A DNA stretch of 14,477 nucleotides from CAZEUZ01 sp964515805 (GTDB taxonomy: Bacteria; Pseudomonadota; Gammaproteobacteria; Pseudomonadales; Cellvibrionaceae), in the NCBI GenBank assembly GCA_964515805.1, contig CAZEUZ010000058.1, forward strand, positions 1 through 14,477, given 5' to 3'. Below, piece after piece: positions 13,854 to 14,477 of the stretch (within the stretch, counting starts at the first letter, position 1; each line of letters starts with the position of its first letter). The translations under genes were made by a program, and so were the position numbers. The notes beneath the pieces are model-generated. The model was not told the DNA's origin and ran no database searches. It was given only the letters and a program-made list of their open reading frames with translations.

Positions 13854-14111
13854 GTGCCAATAATAAGCAGATTTTATGGAATAATGATCGCAATGTACTT
13901 TAAAGATCACAACCCGCCACATTTTCATGCCAAATATTCTGGCTATGAAGCGCTGTTCAATTTTGATGGCGAAATAATTGAGGGTGAAATTCCCAAACGA
14001 GCTACAAAATTTGTGCGGGAGTGGATTTCATTTCATAAATCTGAGCTAGAAGAAAATTGGGAAAAAGCTCGTACTGGCCACCCTCTCAACTACATCGCAC
14101 CCTTGGAGTAA
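13854..14111 (+). CDS. DUF4160 family protein, toxin-antitoxin-like cassette gene
   Basis: This is an 85-residue protein of the DUF4160 family. The family pattern is unmistakable: M-P-I-I-S-R-F-Y-G-I at the start, M-Y-F-K-D-H-N-P-P-H-F-H-A (14-26), an E-I-x-E-G strand, and a C-terminal helix with L-E-E-N-W-E-K-A-R-x-G. The GTG start at 13854 is fixed by this N-terminus and by GGGG at 13842-13845. DUF4160 genes are commonly paired with a DUF2442 gene, as here with a 4-nt gap, and the pair is frequent in integron cassettes and other mobile DNA. A toxin-antitoxin role is suspected from this linkage but which partner does what is not settled. The H-N-P-P-H-F-H-A histidines could be functional. 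Confidence 0.92.
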   Translation: MPIISRFYGIMIAMYFKDHNPPHFHAKYSGYEALFNFDGEIIEGEIPKRATKFVREWISFHKSELEENWEKARTGHPLNYIAPLE

Positions 14112-14115
14112 ACAT

Positions 14116-14370
14116 ATGCTTCATATTAAATCAGCGCAATATGTTTCTAATTTTGTTTTGTGGGTGGCCTTCGATGATGGTACAGATGGAGAAGTAGATC
14201 TAAAAAACGCACTAAAAGGACCTATCTTTGAACCATTAAAAGATTTATCCGTATTCTCAAAAGTTGCCGTAGATCCTGAACTGGAAACGGTTGTTTGGCC
14301 TAACGGGGCCGACCTAGCACCAGAGTTTTTGAAGGAATTGCATAACAAGCAAAATCAGTCGGACGCGTAA
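14116..14370 (+). CDS. DUF2442 family protein, partner of DUF4160
   Basis: This is an 84-residue protein of the DUF2442 family. It shows the usual order: N-terminal strand with L-W-V-A-F-D-D-G-T-D-G-E-V-D-L (16-30), L-K-G-P-I-F-E-P-L-K-D (33-43), then D-P-E-L-E-T-V-V-W-P-N-G-A-D-L-A-P-E-F-L (53-72), which is the family hallmark. GGAG (14105-14108) lies in the end of the DUF4160 gene, 7 nt before the ATG, so the two are translated as a unit. The last ten codons and the stop lie within attC, so the tail N-K-Q-N-Q-S-D-A is set by the recombination site rather than by the protein family. It probably neutralises or complexes with DUF4160; this is inferred from pairing. Confidence 0.9.
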   Translation: MLHIKSAQYVSNFVLWVAFDDGTDGEVDLKNALKGPIFEPLKDLSVFSKVAVDPELETVVWPNGADLAPEFLKELHNKQNQSDA

Positions 14371-14396
14371 ACGCGCCGCTGTTTTGGGCGTTATAC
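14340..14396 (+). other. attC: attC site of the first cassette
   Basis: The left core is GCATAAC (14340-14346) and the right core GTTATAC (14390-14396), with crossover at 14390/14391. Between them CAAAA-T-CAG-T-CG (from 14350) pairs with CG-CTG-TTTTG (14378-14385). The unpaired T residues match the extrahelical bases the integrase recognises on the folded strand. The tip is a CGCG-TAAA-CGCG hairpin (14364-14375). At 57 bp it is among the short attC sites. The stop codon of the DUF2442 gene forms part of the tip. Confidence 0.9.
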
Positions 14397-14402
14397 GATG
14401 AA

Positions 14403-14477
14403 ATGACTGAGAATATAATTTTCTATTCGGCACTAGTATTTTTTACACTTATTGCTCTAGGTATCAGTTGGGAAAAT
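14403..14477 (+). CDS. Second cassette ORF, partial, small membrane protein start
   Basis: An open frame from ATG 14403 runs 25 codons to the window end (M-T-E-N-I-I-F-Y-S-A-L-V-F-F-T-L-I-A-L-G-I-S...). It begins 12 nt after the crossover that opens the second cassette, a normal position for a cassette gene. The visible part is one hydrophobic helix, so a membrane protein or secreted protein is likely. An earlier ATG at 14398 is closed at once by TGA. No family can be assigned from so short a piece. Confidence 0.55.
   Translation, partial: MTENIIFYSALVFFTLIALGISWEN

Larger units (their letters stand above)
13781..14390 (+). mobile_element. First integron gene cassette (DUF4160/DUF2442)
   Basis: The cassette runs from the attI crossover to the attC crossover and is 610 bp long. 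It starts TTATGC and ends in its own attC, whose left core GCATAAC is the exact complement of G plus the cassette's first six bases, as expected for a circular cassette. It holds two genes in the array orientation and its own promoter. Confidence 0.85.

Overview
The window looks like chromosomal DNA of a gammaproteobacterium of moderate to low GC. The evidence is a 285-residue RpoH sigma factor of enterobacterial size, QueG, RadA, TrmB and FolE2 of proteobacterial type, and a chromosomal-type integron integrase. I cannot name the genus from sequence alone.

Region 1 (1-6842) is mostly housekeeping. ridA (-) and radA (+) diverge from a short region that holds a strong hairpin. An AT-rich gap of about 470 bp follows, then an EstB-like carboxylesterase. 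Its stop codon region overlaps that of the convergent queG. rpoH, trmB and folE2 follow on the + strand. queG, trmB and folE2 all concern RNA modification or GTP-derived pterin and deazapurine metabolism.

Region 2 (6984-12452) is a tight + strand operon of eight genes with gaps of 3-26 nt: a YjfI-like DUF2170 protein, a PspA/IM30 coiled-coil protein (YjfJ-like), a pyruvoyl S-adenosylmethionine decarboxylase (SpeD), a YjfK-like DUF2491 protein, a doubled DUF350 (YjfL-like) eight-helix membrane protein, a two-helix protein with an extracytoplasmic domain, a tiny Gly/Tyr-rich single-pass protein, and a spermidine synthase fused to about seven transmembrane helices. SpeD makes decarboxylated AdoMet and the membrane aminopropyltransferase can use it, so a complete aminopropylation route is packaged with membrane-remodelling and membrane proteins. 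The E. coli yjfIJKL genes are followed by an ATP-grasp glutathionylspermidine-synthase-like gene (yjfC). None is present here, and the polyamine enzymes take its place. This is the most interesting system in the window. Its biochemical role is unknown.

Region 3 (12497-14477) is the proximal end of a chromosomal integron: intI on the - strand, a 364-bp control region with a candidate intI promoter, a perfect AT-rich inverted repeat and an attI core (G^TTATGC at 13780/13781), then one complete cassette (13781-14390). That cassette carries a DUF4160/DUF2442 gene pair with its own extended -10 promoter and ends in a 57-bp attC site. A second cassette starts at 14391 with a small membrane ORF cut by the window edge. 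The array continues to the right.

I saw no tRNA, rRNA, CRISPR array or insertion sequence.
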